64,000 bases of DNA. It comes from Flammeovirgaceae bacterium UBA5008 (GTDB taxonomy: Bacteria; Bacteroidota; Bacteroidia; Cytophagales; Cyclobacteriaceae). Below the pieces are notes generated by a model that did no database searches, had not been told where the DNA came from, and saw only the letters and a program-made list of their open reading frames with translations. This document shows positions 26,819-36,599 of this stretch, in pieces (position 1 is the first letter of the stretch; the number at the start of each line of letters is the position of its first letter). The stretch lies in contig DGYK01000020.1 of the NCBI GenBank assembly GCA_002398365.1, positions 52,646 to 116,645 on the forward strand, in the 5' to 3' direction. The position numbers were made by a program, and so were the translations under genes.

Positions 26819-27736
26819 TTATTTGGCGATTTTCCAAGGCCCATACTTGTGTTGCGTTTCACTCAATGTATCTGAGTAGGGCCCGAATGGATGATCAAAT
26901 GGTTTTGTACCGAGCTTCGGCCAATCGCCTTTGAAATCTTTTCGGGGGCGAGGCATCGTTACGACATAAGCGGCAATGTCCCACGATTCTTCTTCCGTCA
27001 ACAAAGGTTGATCATAAGTAGCGCCTTGCGGCATGTTGGCACGAATGTATTTCGCGAAGTTAGAAATGCGATACAACCCAGCGCCCGTATTGAAGCTGTG
27101 ATCTCCCGCTACCGGCGGGAAACTATAACTACCTCCACGCGTGGTCGGCATTCCTTGCCCGTTTTTTTGGTGACACACCATGCACTTTTGGCGATAGAGA
27201 ATTTTTCCCTTCAACGTGTCTGCAGCGCGATCCAGAAAAGAAATGTCAAACAAACCGGAACCGGCAGCTTTTTTTCCTTTCGGAACTTCATGCCCCACCC
27301 ACTCAATGTACGCCACCAATGCACGCATCTCACGCGATAGCGAATCAATTGCCTTTCCATTCAAACTTCGCTGTATACAATCATTGATTCTTTTTTCAAT
27401 ACTTTCTAATCCACCGGAACGCGCTCTGAATTTTGGATACAGCGAAGCGACCGATCCGAAATTGTTTCCGAATGCTTTTGTGCCTGCTTCCAAATGACAG
27501 TTCTGGCAATTCATTCCGTTTGAAATGGAATCCACCATACCTTTAGGGCCCAGATAATAAGAAGTATTCGCAATGAGTTTGCGTCCGTATTTGATCAGCG
27601 GATCTTTAATGGTTGCTGTGTCGGGTGCATGCCAGAGTGTGTCGGCTTGGCCGGTAGTTTCGCTGGGGCGCGATGGCTTGCAACTACTCAACAAAATGAT
27701 GACCGCAAGACAAATGGTTGGGAATATTGCTTTCAC
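26819..27736 (-). CDS. Diheme c-type cytochrome, TsdA/SoxA-like, lipoprotein
   Basis: A 305-residue exported protein with a lipobox (LLSSC) and two c-type haem motifs: CQNCH near residue 75 and CMVCH near residue 187. The first domain (ANTSYYLGPKG, MNCQNCHLEAGTK) resembles the N-terminal part of the thiosulfate dehydrogenase/SoxA group; the second is an ordinary class I cytochrome c with a PPVAGDHSFNTGAG stretch. Start codon is GTG at 27736, overlapping the stop of the upstream hydrolase gene (GTGA). A role in periplasmic electron transfer is certain; thiosulfate as substrate is only a family-based suggestion. Confidence 0.8.
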   Translation of the reverse strand: MKAIFPTICLAVIILLSSCKPSRPSETTGQADTLWHAPDTATIKDPLIKYGRKLIANTSYYLGPKGMVDSISNGMNCQNCHLEAGTKAFGNNFGSVASLYPKFRARSGGLESIEKRINDCIQRSLNGKAIDSLSREMRALVAYIEWVGHEVPKGKKAAGSGLFDISFLDRAADTLKGKILYRQKCMVCHQKNGQGMPTTRGGSYSFPPVAGDHSFNTGAGLYRISNFAKYIRANMPQGATYDQPLLTEEESWDIAAYVVTMPRPRKDFKGDWPKLGTKPFDHPFGPYSDTLSETQHKYGPWKIAK

Positions 27737-28701
27737 TGAATATGGTTTTGGGCAAACTCAAAGGCGCGCACTTCCATCCAGTTCTCTTCTTTACCGGCTA
27801 GGGTAAATCCGACATGTCCGCCATCTACAGGCATTTCTAAAAATACGGTCGAATGATTTTTAGCGATATCCACGGGATAACATTCTTCCGGTAAAAACGG
27901 ATCGCTCAGCGCATTCACTATCAACGTTGGTTTTTGAATGGATGAAATATGTGGTCCTGATGAAGCTCGTTCATAGAAATCATCGGCATCTTTAAATCCA
28001 TGCAAAGGACATGTATAGCGGTTATCAAAGTCGCGGAACGAACGAATGGTTTCAAATCCTTCTGCTGAAACCAAATTCGGGAATTGCATTGCCTTCGCTT
28101 GGATTTTCTTTTGCAACTTCTTTAAAAAACGATTCAGATAAAATCGCTTCGAAGGTTTATCCAATTCTCGAGCACTTGATCCTAAGTGACAAGGCACCGA
28201 GAATACCACCGCAGTTTTTACACTATCGTGTAATGTGTTGCCATTTTCACCCATGTACTTCAGTGTCATACTTCCGCCCATGCTAAATCCCACTAAAGCG
28301 ATGGTGGAATATTTTTTTGTATGAATGGCGTGTTTGACTACCGCACGAATATCTTCTGTAGCACCATGATGATAAAATCGCGGCAAGCGATTGATCTCTC
28401 CGCTACACCCGCGGCAATTCCAGGCCACAGCATCCCAACCACGCGCATGAAAATACTTCGCCATGCCTTTGGAGTAGTGACGCTCGCTGCTGCCTTCTAG
28501 TCCGTGTGAAATCACCACCAGCTTTTGATTATTTCCTTTCAACCAATCCAAATCTAAAAAATCACCATCAGCTAATTCCAATCGCTCGCGTTGGTAAGTA
28601 ACTCCTTTGATTTTACGAAATGAACTCGGCACGATTGTTTCCCAATGACCATTGAATAAATAAAATGGTTTGCGATAAGAAGATTTTTCAATCAACGGCA
28701 C
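27733..28701 (-). CDS. Alpha/beta hydrolase, YheT family
   Basis: A 322-residue alpha/beta hydrolase. It has HGLEGSSERHY (oxyanion region), AWNCRGCSGE, the nucleophile elbow GFSMGGS (Ser about residue 146), and a late DGGHVGF with the catalytic His. The order and the N-terminal NGHWETIVPS are typical of YheT, a putative esterase or acyltransferase related to ABHD1/3. No signal peptide. It overlaps the cytochrome gene by 4 bases and follows the GNAT gene by 27 bp. Confidence 0.88.
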   Translation of the reverse strand: MPLIEKSSYRKPFYLFNGHWETIVPSSFRKIKGVTYQRERLELADGDFLDLDWLKGNNQKLVVISHGLEGSSERHYSKGMAKYFHARGWDAVAWNCRGCSGEINRLPRFYHHGATEDIRAVVKHAIHTKKYSTIALVGFSMGGSMTLKYMGENGNTLHDSVKTAVVFSVPCHLGSSARELDKPSKRFYLNRFLKKLQKKIQAKAMQFPNLVSAEGFETIRSFRDFDNRYTCPLHGFKDADDFYERASSGPHISSIQKPTLIVNALSDPFLPEECYPVDIAKNHSTVFLEMPVDGGHVGFTLAGKEENWMEVRAFEFAQNHIQ

Positions 28702-28728
28702 AGCTCTGCAGATTTTGTATTTGGAAAA

Positions 28729-29013
28729 TTACATATTCCATACGTCTGCGATCTCAGGTGTTTTGTCAAACACGGATCGCGCAAACGGACATAATGGAAT
28801 AATCTTTATGTTAGAAGCGCGGGCATACTCTACAGCTTTCATCACCAACTGTTTGCCGGCTCCCTGTCCTCGTAGTTTATCCGAAACATCGGTATGATCG
28901 ATGATGATTAATTTATCTCCTGCTTTGGAATACGTTAACTCTGCGAGCCGCTCGTTCCCTTCTTCAATCACGAAGGCACCTTTCGATCCGTGTTCAATCT
29001 GTTTTATTTCCAT
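28729..29013 (-). CDS. Small GNAT-type N-acetyltransferase (YjdJ-like)
   Basis: A 94-residue protein of the minimal GNAT group. It has a beta strand pair, then HTDVSDKLRGQGAGKQLVMKA, where RGQGAGK is the acetyl-CoA pyrophosphate-binding loop, and a C-terminal KIIPLCPFARSVFDK that is highly typical of the YjdJ subfamily. The substrate is unknown. It lies in a minus-strand run between the MFS gene (16-bp gap) and the YheT gene. Confidence 0.85.
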   Translation of the reverse strand: MEIKQIEHGSKGAFVIEEGNERLAELTYSKAGDKLIIIDHTDVSDKLRGQGAGKQLVMKAVEYARASNIKIIPLCPFARSVFDKTPEIADVWNM

Positions 29014-29029
29014 AGATCAAAAATACGAT

Positions 29030-30163
29030 TTACAAGGATTTATACCGCGCACTGAGGTAAGTCATAATTACAAAAAGAAAAGCTACCAACATCAAAGCAA
29101 TGCGAAGAGATTGCCAGTTGGCCAGCAAGCCAATCAACGGGGGGCCAAATAAAAACCCGGAGTATCCTACGGTGGTAACCATCGCCAGACCAACGCCCGG
29201 TGGAAGGTTTTTAGAATTACCCGCAACGCTATAAGCAATCGGCACAATAGACGAAAGCCCAATGCCAACAATGAATAACCCGATGATCACCGAATACGGA
29301 TTATTGAATAACAGTGTCAACGAAATGCCGAGGGTGGAAATCACTCCGCAAATAATCATCAGTTTGCGATCGCCAAACTTCAATCGTGCGCCATCGCCAA
29401 AGAAACGCCCGATGGTCATCGCCAATGCAAAGGCTGAAAGTCCGAGTGGTGCAAGTGCCGGTGGTGCGAGTGCGATGTTCTCCATGTAGTTGGTACTCCA
29501 GTCGGCCATCGCGCCTTCGCCCAACATGCAACAAAATGCAATCACACCAATGCTCACCATTGCAGCATTCGGCAATCGAAAGGCCGGGCCGTCCACTTCT
29601 TTTTCCTGTGGCTTATCGTGAATGAGGTGGTAGCGCGCCCAGGCTGCTCCGAGCAAACTCAATGCAGCAACCGAAGCCAAGTGTATCAACAAAGTCGTTT
29701 CTAATTTAACAAACAGCGCTCCACAGAAAGCACCTGCAAACATGCCGATGCTGAACAAAGCATGGAAGGATGTCATGATTGGCTTCTCGTGAATTTTTTC
29801 TACCATCACCGCTTGTGAGTTCATCGACACATCGAGCATACCAGCCGTTAAACCCATGATGAAAAATAAAACAACTAATCCCGGAATTCCGAAACTAACC
29901 ATAATAGGCACGAGCGGAACGAAGATGCAATACAGAAATATGGAGAAAATAGTAATGCGTCTACTTCCATTGCGAATGATCAACCATCCCGTAAAGGGCA
30001 TGGCCAGCAAGGCACCCACGGAAGAAGCCAGCAACACAAATCCCAATTTTCCATCGTTGATTTGGAAAAGCTCTTGCACCCGTGGAAACCGCGCGGCTAG
30101 ATTGGCGTGGATAAATCCATTGATGAAGAAAATCAATTTTACAGCAATACGCGATGGGCTCAA
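29030..30163 (-). CDS. MFS transporter
   Basis: A 377-residue membrane protein with about 12 helices. The loop 2-3 motif is GWLIIRNGSRR (MFS signature variant), and MDVSMNSQAVMVEK lies between helices 4 and 5, typical of the group that includes fucose/YbjJ-type permeases. Substrate not determined. It belongs to the minus-strand run with the GNAT and YheT genes. Confidence 0.82.
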   Translation of the reverse strand: MSPSRIAVKLIFFINGFIHANLAARFPRVQELFQINDGKLGFVLLASSVGALLAMPFTGWLIIRNGSRRITIFSIFLYCIFVPLVPIMVSFGIPGLVVLFFIMGLTAGMLDVSMNSQAVMVEKIHEKPIMTSFHALFSIGMFAGAFCGALFVKLETTLLIHLASVAALSLLGAAWARYHLIHDKPQEKEVDGPAFRLPNAAMVSIGVIAFCCMLGEGAMADWSTNYMENIALAPPALAPLGLSAFALAMTIGRFFGDGARLKFGDRKLMIICGVISTLGISLTLLFNNPYSVIIGLFIVGIGLSSIVPIAYSVAGNSKNLPPGVGLAMVTTVGYSGFLFGPPLIGLLANWQSLRIALMLVAFLFVIMTYLSARYKSL

Positions 30164-30246
30164 GGGAGAATTCTTTTGTGTAAGATTTTCAAATAGCTAT
30201 CAAAGGTAAGAAGCATACATCATTACTTTTTGAAATGAATGGTGAT

Positions 30247-31707
30247 CTACAACCCCTTTCTGAAATCCAAAGGCGGTTTCCGGTCACCAATTAATGATTT
30301 GTACTCAAAGCCTGCTCCGGTTTTTTCATCTAACTCTTTCTTCGCCTTATCAGTTAATTCCGGATTATTGAACAAATCGATTGCCGTCATGGTAATGCAT
30401 TTAGCCGCATTCAACATCGCTTTCAATCCAATGCCATTGCTACCGGTGGCTACAGCCTGCCACGAATGCGGAGCGACTCCCGGAATCCAAGTAGCAGTGC
30501 CAAGTCCCGTAGTAGGTACAACCCAAGTAATATCACCCACATCAGTAGAGGCCGGAAAGAAACCTCCGAGTTTAAAAGGTTGTACTTGTTGCGCTTGTGT
30601 TACCTCAGGAGCTTTGAAGGTAAAGCTGGCTTGAATCTTTTTTGCAAACTCAATTTCTTCGGGTGTGTAGGTTACGCCTCCTACTTTTTTTAGATTGTCA
30701 TACATCAGTCGCGCGAGCGTTTCGTTGGGCATGAGGTTGAACGAGCCTGAGATCACTTCATACTTGGTTGTGGTTTCTGTTCCGGTAGCGGCACCTTCAG
30801 AGCACTTTACAATGCGATCCCAGATTTCAGCAACTACTTTAGCGTCCGGATGGCGAACCATGTATTCTACTTCGGCAAAGTCGGGCACCACATTAGCGGC
30901 TAAACCACCTTTGGTGATCACATAATGAATGCGTGCATCGGATGGAATGTGTTCGCGCATCATGTTGGTCATGTAGTTCATTGCTTCAACGGCATCTAAT
31001 GCCGAGCGACCTTTTTCAGGTGCAGCAGCGGCATGTGCCGAGCGACCATAAAACCGAAACAAGGTTTGCTTTATCGCCATACACGATTCGGGACTCGCAT
31101 CATTCGTGTTGGAAGGATGCCAGTGCAACACTACATCTACATCTTTGAATAAACCATCGCGCACCATGTACACTTTAGCACCGCCACCTTCTTCGGCAGG
31201 AGTGCCATATAATTTGATCGTTCCTGATTTTTTATTTTTTGCCAGCCACTCTTTCAAAGTAATGGCAGCAGCCGTGGAGGCAGTTCCAAATAAATTATGT
31301 CCGCAAGCGTGACCTGCTTTTCCTTCCATCAATACTTTTTTCATCGGCACACTGTCCTGCGATAATCCTGGCAAGGCATCAAACTCAGCGAGAATACCAA
31401 TGACAGGCTTACCCGAACCATACGTAGCGACAAAGGCAGTTGGCATTCCGGCTACACCTACTTCTACTTTAAATCCTTCATTTCTTAAATTGTCTTGCAG
31501 AAGAGCGGTGCTCTTGTTTTCCTGAAAGCCCAACTCCGCATATCCCCAGATTTGCTTAGCGATCTGTGCATAGGCAGGGTAGTTCTTATTCAGTTCTTGC
31601 AGGGCAAATTGTTTGTCTTTTTCCCCTGTGTTTTTGAGTGGCGTTTGTGCCAATACACTGGAAGTAAATAAGCAGATAATGCCAATGAAGATGGATGAGT
31701 GACGCAT
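30247..31707 (-). CDS. M20-family amidohydrolase (AbgB-like), exported
   Basis: About 486 residues when started at the ATG at 31707, which begins a signal peptide (MRHSSIFIGIICLFTSSVLAQ); the frame is open up to 31779 but that extension overlaps the terminator of rny. Metal-site motifs are GHACGHN (about residue 130) and GTPAEEGGGAK, with a dimerisation domain in between. It most resembles the aminobenzoyl-glutamate hydrolase/amidohydrolase group of M20 enzymes. An exported M20D enzyme would cleave amide bonds of small peptides or N-acyl amino acids in the periplasm. Confidence 0.85.
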   Translation of the reverse strand: MRHSSIFIGIICLFTSSVLAQTPLKNTGEKDKQFALQELNKNYPAYAQIAKQIWGYAELGFQENKSTALLQDNLRNEGFKVEVGVAGMPTAFVATYGSGKPVIGILAEFDALPGLSQDSVPMKKVLMEGKAGHACGHNLFGTASTAAAITLKEWLAKNKKSGTIKLYGTPAEEGGGAKVYMVRDGLFKDVDVVLHWHPSNTNDASPESCMAIKQTLFRFYGRSAHAAAAPEKGRSALDAVEAMNYMTNMMREHIPSDARIHYVITKGGLAANVVPDFAEVEYMVRHPDAKVVAEIWDRIVKCSEGAATGTETTTKYEVISGSFNLMPNETLARLMYDNLKKVGGVTYTPEEIEFAKKIQASFTFKAPEVTQAQQVQPFKLGGFFPASTDVGDITWVVPTTGLGTATWIPGVAPHSWQAVATGSNGIGLKAMLNAAKCITMTAIDLFNNPELTDKAKKELDEKTGAGFEYKSLIGDRKPPLDFRKGL

Positions 31708-31779
31708 AGGAGGTTTGATTAGGTAATACAAAGTACAGAATCCACGAAAGGGAAACAACTTGTATTTCAGGGAAGGCAA

Positions 31780-31810
31780 AAAAAGAGCCTCGGTTTAAGA
31801 GGCTCTTTTT
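31780..31810 (-). terminator. Rho-independent terminator after rny
   Basis: AAAAAGAGCCTC (31780-31791) and GAGGCTCTTTTT (31799-31810) form a perfect 12-bp stem with a 7-base loop. On the minus strand the stem is followed by a T-run. It lies directly downstream of rny. Confidence 0.9.
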
Positions 31811-31826
31811 AAAAAATCAAATTCTT

Positions 31827-33398
31827 TTACTTCGCATACGCTACGCTGCGCATTTCGCGAATCACCGTTACCTTTATTTGTCCCGGGTACTGCATGTCTT
31901 TTTCTATTTTCTGCGAAATGTCAAAGCTCAGTTGTGAGGCGCGTTCATCGGTTGCTTTTTCAGCATCTACCATCACACGCAATTCGCGACCTGCTTGGAT
32001 AGCGTAACATTTCTCTACCCCTTCAAAGCTTAGGCCAACTTGTTCTAAGTCTTTCAAGCGTTTGATGTACTGCTCCATCACCTCGCGCCTTGCACCGGGG
32101 CGTGCACCCGAGATGGCATCGCAAGCTTGAACGATCGGAGAGATGATGCTCGTCATTTCTATTTCATCGTGATGAGCACCGATGGCGTTGCAAATGATCG
32201 GATGTTCTTTGTATTTCTGCGCCAGCTCCATGCCCACAATCGCGTGTGGCTTTTCTAATTCTTCCGGCCATACTTTACCAATATCGTGTAGCAATCCTGC
32301 ACGCTTCGCTTGCTTTACATTCAAGCCCAACTCTGCCGCCATGATCGCACACAGGTTGGCCACCTCGCGTGAGTGCTGCAACAAATTTTGTCCGTAGGAT
32401 GAACGATAGCGCATGCGGCCAACCATCTTGATCAACTCCGGAGCCAATCCGTGAATGCCTAAATCAATTACGGTGCGTTCGCCAATTTCTACAACTTCGT
32501 CTTCAATATTCTTGGTGGTTTTGGCCACAATCTCTTCGATACGGGCCGGGTGAATGCGTCCATCTTGCACAAGTCGGTGCAGCGACAAGCGCGCGATTTC
32601 TCTGCGCACCGGATCGAAACCTGAAATGATGATGGCTTCCGGTGTATCGTCAACGATAAATTCCACACCGGTGGCGGCTTCGAGGGTGCGTATGTTACGG
32701 CCTTCGCGCCCAATAATCTTTCCTTTGATGTCGTCACTTTCAATATTGAAGATCGACACACAGTTTTCTACCGCATGTTCAGTCGCTGTGCGTTGAATGG
32801 TTTCCACGACAATCTTCTTAGCTTCCTTCGTTGCCGATAATTTGGCTTGCTCCATGATGTCTTTGATGTACGAGCTCGCCTTGGTTTGGGCTTCCTCTTT
32901 CATCGACTCGATGAGTTGATCACGCGCCTGATCAGCAGAAAGTTTGGAGATGGTTTCCAGCACAGCTACTTTTTGCGCGTTGAATTTGTCCAACTCTTCC
33001 TTGCGGCTTTTTACCAATTCATGCTGTCTGGCTAAGCTTTGGCGCTCTTCGTCCAGTTCGCTTTCCTTGCGTTTTACCTGCTCCAACTCTTTGGAAAGCT
33101 GGGCTTCGCGCTGTTTAATCTTTTGTTCGTTGCTGATGATTTGATTTTTCTTGCGATTGGCTTCTTCTTCGAATTCCTGCTTCATCTTCAGCAGTTTTTC
33201 CTTCGCTTCCAAAATCCGGTCTTTTTTGATGTTTTCGGCCTGAAGTTCGGCCTCTTTCACAATCAGCTTCGCTTTTTCGGTTGCTGATTGCTCATTCTTT
33301 TTGATTCTGCGTTTATACAGCATACTTCCGATTGCCAGGCTCAATAGCACAGTGAGTACTGTAGCGATGGAGGCAATTACGATTATCTCGATTTCCAT
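31827..33398 (-). CDS. rny: Ribonuclease Y
   Basis: A 523-residue endoribonuclease. The N-terminal transmembrane helix (about residues 3-24) anchors it to the membrane; a long charged coiled coil follows (about 30-200); then a KH domain with GKIIGREGRNIRTLE (about 228-242) and an HD domain with LLHDIGKVWPEE and GAHHDEIE. Length and order match RNase Y exactly. The enzyme starts decay of many mRNAs. It is the last gene of a pheT-coiled-coil-zapA-rny unit. Confidence 0.96.
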   Translation of the reverse strand: MEIEIIVIASIATVLTVLLSLAIGSMLYKRRIKKNEQSATEKAKLIVKEAELQAENIKKDRILEAKEKLLKMKQEFEEEANRKKNQIISNEQKIKQREAQLSKELEQVKRKESELDEERQSLARQHELVKSRKEELDKFNAQKVAVLETISKLSADQARDQLIESMKEEAQTKASSYIKDIMEQAKLSATKEAKKIVVETIQRTATEHAVENCVSIFNIESDDIKGKIIGREGRNIRTLEAATGVEFIVDDTPEAIIISGFDPVRREIARLSLHRLVQDGRIHPARIEEIVAKTTKNIEDEVVEIGERTVIDLGIHGLAPELIKMVGRMRYRSSYGQNLLQHSREVANLCAIMAAELGLNVKQAKRAGLLHDIGKVWPEELEKPHAIVGMELAQKYKEHPIICNAIGAHHDEIEMTSIISPIVQACDAISGARPGARREVMEQYIKRLKDLEQVGLSFEGVEKCYAIQAGRELRVMVDAEKATDERASQLSFDISQKIEKDMQYPGQIKVTVIREMRSVAYAK

Positions 33399-33506
33399 AG
33401 TTGAAAAAATTTAAGTTTGTTTTAGCCCAATTGCCAGCTTCGATGAGAAGGCAAAAAGAGCACACCAACAACCAGAAAGTTGGGAATGGAGGGAATTGTA
33501 AGCGAA

Positions 33507-33794
33507 TTAGAGAGCTTGTGATACCAACTGCTGAAGGTGATTTACCTTTTCAATCACAGTTTGGTCAATTACTTGAAGGTTTTCTTCGTCTGCCATTTTA
33601 TCTACCAGACAATCGAAGGCTACCATCGCGAGCAAGTCTTGTTTGTCGTCCAAACCAAACTGGTCGCGGTAATATTTTATCTTTTCGTTGATGAGCTTGC
33701 CGGCCGCACGCACTTTTTCTTCTTCCTTGCGCTTTACCTTCATAGGGTATTCGCGGTCTGCAATCTTTATTTTTACGGATAATTCGTCCATCAA
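33507..33794 (-). CDS. zapA: Cell division protein ZapA-like
   Basis: A 95-residue protein starting MDELSVKIKIADREYPMKV, followed by a helix with AAGKLINEKIKYYRDQFG and DKQDLLAMVAFDCLVDKM, the pattern of the ZapA family, which bundles FtsZ filaments at the division ring. It is 10 bp after the coiled-coil gene. The 108-bp spacer to rny holds no gene I can recognise. Confidence 0.85.
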   Translation of the reverse strand: MMDELSVKIKIADREYPMKVKRKEEEKVRAAGKLINEKIKYYRDQFGLDDKQDLLAMVAFDCLVDKMADEENLQVIDQTVIEKVNHLQQLVSQAL

Positions 33795-33803
33795 CTTACC
33801 GGG

Positions 33804-34100
33804 TTATCTGCTCAAGTGAGCTATGCACTTATCGATTTCTCGGATGTACTCGTCTACTTTCCTTTTCAACTCCGAAACACTACCGTCTTCCGGGTTTATA
33901 TGGTCTACAATCTTAGTGATTTTAATCTGATTTTTAAAATTGGCCAACTGCTCGTCCCGTCTCTTCAGGTCGTTCTTGAGCTCGTAATTCTCCAATTTCA
34001 ACCCTTTGTTCTCGTCTTTAATGTGTTTATGCTCATTCAGCAGCACCAAAATCTTACGTTCTAAGCCGTTAAGGTTGGTTTTTAATGCTTCTTGATCCAT
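33804..34100 (-). CDS. Small coiled-coil protein of unknown function
   Basis: A 98-residue, highly charged protein predicted to be almost all helix: NGLERKILVLLNEHKHIKDENKGLKLENYELKNDLK style heptads (broken here only for description) cover residues 10-60. A C-terminal helix has a SELKRKVDEYIREIDKCI pattern. It resembles the small coiled-coil proteins often found next to zapA in Bacteroidota and could be a ZapB-like partner, but that is inference from position and shape only. Confidence 0.7.
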   Translation of the reverse strand: MDQEALKTNLNGLERKILVLLNEHKHIKDENKGLKLENYELKNDLKRRDEQLANFKNQIKITKIVDHINPEDGSVSELKRKVDEYIREIDKCIAHLSR

Positions 34101-34166
34101 AAGGAAATTTTTAATGTTGCTATCCTTCTATGCCGAGCGAGGTACTCTGCATCGTTCATTTTATGT

Positions 34167-36599
34167 CTATTTTCTGATAACGGCTCCCATTTTCTGTTCG
34201 AAAGCGGCCATCAGCTTGTTCATGGTCTTGTCAATTTCTTCGTCTGTCAATGTTTTGGTTTCATCCAGCAGGGTAAAACCAAGTGCGTAAGCTTTTTTTC
34301 CTTGCGGGATCTTGTCGCCTTCGTACACATCAAATGCAATCAGTTCTTTTACCAGTTGCTTTTCAGTAGAAGCCACCAACTCCTTAATTTCGGCAAACGT
34401 CACTTGTTTATCTAAAACGAGTGAGAGGTCGCGTCTTACTTCCGGAAACTTGGGCACTTCTGTAACAACGAACTTAGGGTTTGCGCCTTTGAAAAGCAAG
34501 GAGGTATTTAGGTCGGCATAAAATATTTCTTGCTTGATGCCAAAATCTTTGGCTAACGCGGTTTTTACTTTACCTATTCGACCAATTTCTTTATTCCCTT
34601 TCGTGATTTTCACTCCAAATTCGAAAAGAGCATCCGTCAATGGTTCTTGTTTGGTGTTTTCAACACACGCTTTTTGTAAAATGTGCGCCACTTGTTGTGC
34701 TAAGTCGTAATAACTCACCGCGCGCGATGCGTTTTGCCAATTTTCAGTTTCGAAACTTCCGCTGAGATACAAAGCCAGTCGTTCTTCTTCCTGGTATTTC
34801 TCCTGGCCACTTTTGGCAGCGTCTTTCCAATAGATTTTTCCGAACTCAAAAAGCTTTACATCTTTTTGTTTGCGATTGACGTTGTAAGCCACTACTTCCA
34901 AACCTGTGAAAAGCATCGTTTGACGAAGAATGCCTTGCTCTTCGCTCAGCTTATTCAATATTTCAACCGGCTCTCCGGCAAAGGTGAGTTGATGTTTTTG
35001 CTGATAAGCCGCGTTGGTCAGTGAATTGGTAAGGATTTCGAAAAAGCCGTTTCCGGTTAGCATTTCGCAAACCGTGCGTTTGAATTTATTGATATCCTTG
35101 GCGGGAAAGCTGGCGAGATAATCGGTACCCGCAACTTCTGTCAACTCAATTTGGTTGAAACCATAGATGCGTAAAATCTCTTCTACCACATCGGCTTCTT
35201 GCATCACATCCACACGATAGGGTGGAACCGAAACGGTAAAGCGGTCTTCTTTCTTTTCTGTGATTTGAATATCTAAACTTTCTAAAATACCGAAGATTAC
35301 ATCGCGCGAAAGCGCTTTGCCAATCAACCGATTTACATTATTATCCTTTACTTCGATGATCCGGTTTTCAATTTTAGTAGGGTAGATGTCTACTACTTCG
35401 GAAGCGATTTCGCCACCTGCTAATTCCTGAATCAACAAAGCTGCACGCTTCACGGCATAGACGGTTCCATTCGGGTCCGTGCCACGTTCAAATCGAAACG
35501 ATGCATCAGTTTTTAAACCGTGGTGCATACCCGTTTTGCGGATAACACTAGGCGACCAATAGGCACCTTCTAAAAATACGTTGGTGGTTTTTTCGGTGAT
35601 TCCGGAATTGATACCACCAAATACTCCGGCTATACACATTCCTTTGCCTTCACCATCGCACACCATCAAGTCGGTAGAAGTGAGTGTGCGCTCTTTGCCA
35701 TCGAGAGTTTTGAATTTTGTGCCGGCAGGCAAGGTTTTTACAATTATTTTTTTGCCGGTGATCTCCGCTACATCATACGCATGCAGCGGTTGACCCAATT
35801 CATGACAAATAAAATTGGTGATATCGACAATGTTGTTGATCGGAGTGAGGCCAATAGCTTGCAAGCACGCTTTCAACCATGCGGGCGATTCCTTCACGGT
35901 AACGTTGGAAATAGAAACACCCGAAAAGCGTGGACACATTGCTGGCTCTTCTACCGTTACCGGAATGGTGAGGGAGGTGTTGTTTACTTTGAAGGAATCA
36001 ATCGATGGCCAATTGATGGCGCGTTTCTTAGCGGCTTTGATGTCGCGGGCCACACCGATGTGGCTGGCTGCATCAGCACGGTTAGGTGTGAGACCGATTT
36101 CTAAAACGTAGTCCGATTGAATGTTGAAAAACGTGGAGGCCAACGTTCCATTTGCTGCGGTGGTATTCAGCACCATAATTCCTGCATGACTTTCGCCCAA
36201 CCCGATTTCATCTTCGGCACAAATCATTCCTTCCGATTGCTCACCGCGAATTTTGGCGCTCTTAATCAAAAAGGGTTCACCCTTGGTAGGATTTACGGTG
36301 GTGCCGACAGCGGCTACCACTACTTTTTGTCCGACAGCCACATTAGGTGCACCACACACAATTTGAAGCGGTTTCTCTCCACCAACATCTACGGTGGTGA
36401 TGGAAAGTTTATCAGCATTGGGATGCTTGCTGCAAGTGAGCACTTCGCCAATGACTAATCCTTTGAGTCCGCCTTTTACGGTTTCAAAAGCTTCTACGCT
36501 TTCTACTTCCAGACCCGTGCCGGTGAGTGTTTGCCCAATTTCTTCCGGAGATTCCGGTATATCAATGTACTGCTTAAGCCAGTTGTAAGAGATTTTCAC
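34167..36599 (-). CDS. pheT: Phenylalanyl-tRNA synthetase beta subunit
   Basis: An 810-residue subunit starting with GTG (MKISYNWLKQYI, the normal start of PheT). Domains in order: an EMAP/tRNA-binding domain (about 40-150, with VIGEVLTCSKHPNADKL), the B3/4 editing domain, B5, the catalytic-like core, and a C-terminal ferredoxin-fold anticodon-binding domain. It pairs with PheS, encoded elsewhere, to charge tRNA-Phe. It heads the unit pheT-coiled-coil-zapA-rny. Confidence 0.97.
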   Translation of the reverse strand: MKISYNWLKQYIDIPESPEEIGQTLTGTGLEVESVEAFETVKGGLKGLVIGEVLTCSKHPNADKLSITTVDVGGEKPLQIVCGAPNVAVGQKVVVAAVGTTVNPTKGEPFLIKSAKIRGEQSEGMICAEDEIGLGESHAGIMVLNTTAANGTLASTFFNIQSDYVLEIGLTPNRADAASHIGVARDIKAAKKRAINWPSIDSFKVNNTSLTIPVTVEEPAMCPRFSGVSISNVTVKESPAWLKACLQAIGLTPINNIVDITNFICHELGQPLHAYDVAEITGKKIIVKTLPAGTKFKTLDGKERTLTSTDLMVCDGEGKGMCIAGVFGGINSGITEKTTNVFLEGAYWSPSVIRKTGMHHGLKTDASFRFERGTDPNGTVYAVKRAALLIQELAGGEIASEVVDIYPTKIENRIIEVKDNNVNRLIGKALSRDVIFGILESLDIQITEKKEDRFTVSVPPYRVDVMQEADVVEEILRIYGFNQIELTEVAGTDYLASFPAKDINKFKRTVCEMLTGNGFFEILTNSLTNAAYQQKHQLTFAGEPVEILNKLSEEQGILRQTMLFTGLEVVAYNVNRKQKDVKLFEFGKIYWKDAAKSGQEKYQEEERLALYLSGSFETENWQNASRAVSYYDLAQQVAHILQKACVENTKQEPLTDALFEFGVKITKGNKEIGRIGKVKTALAKDFGIKQEIFYADLNTSLLFKGANPKFVVTEVPKFPEVRRDLSLVLDKQVTFAEIKELVASTEKQLVKELIAFDVYEGDKIPQGKKAYALGFTLLDETKTLTDEEIDKTMNKLMAAFEQKMGAVIRK

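Noticed and set aside
31708..31779. N-terminal extension of the M20 hydrolase
   Set aside because: It would put residues in front of a clear signal peptide and would reach the rny terminator.
33399..33506. A 6S RNA between zapA and rny
   Set aside because: In enterobacteria 6S RNA lies next to zapA, but this spacer is only 108 bp, shorter than 6S RNA, and shows no long open-bubble hairpin.
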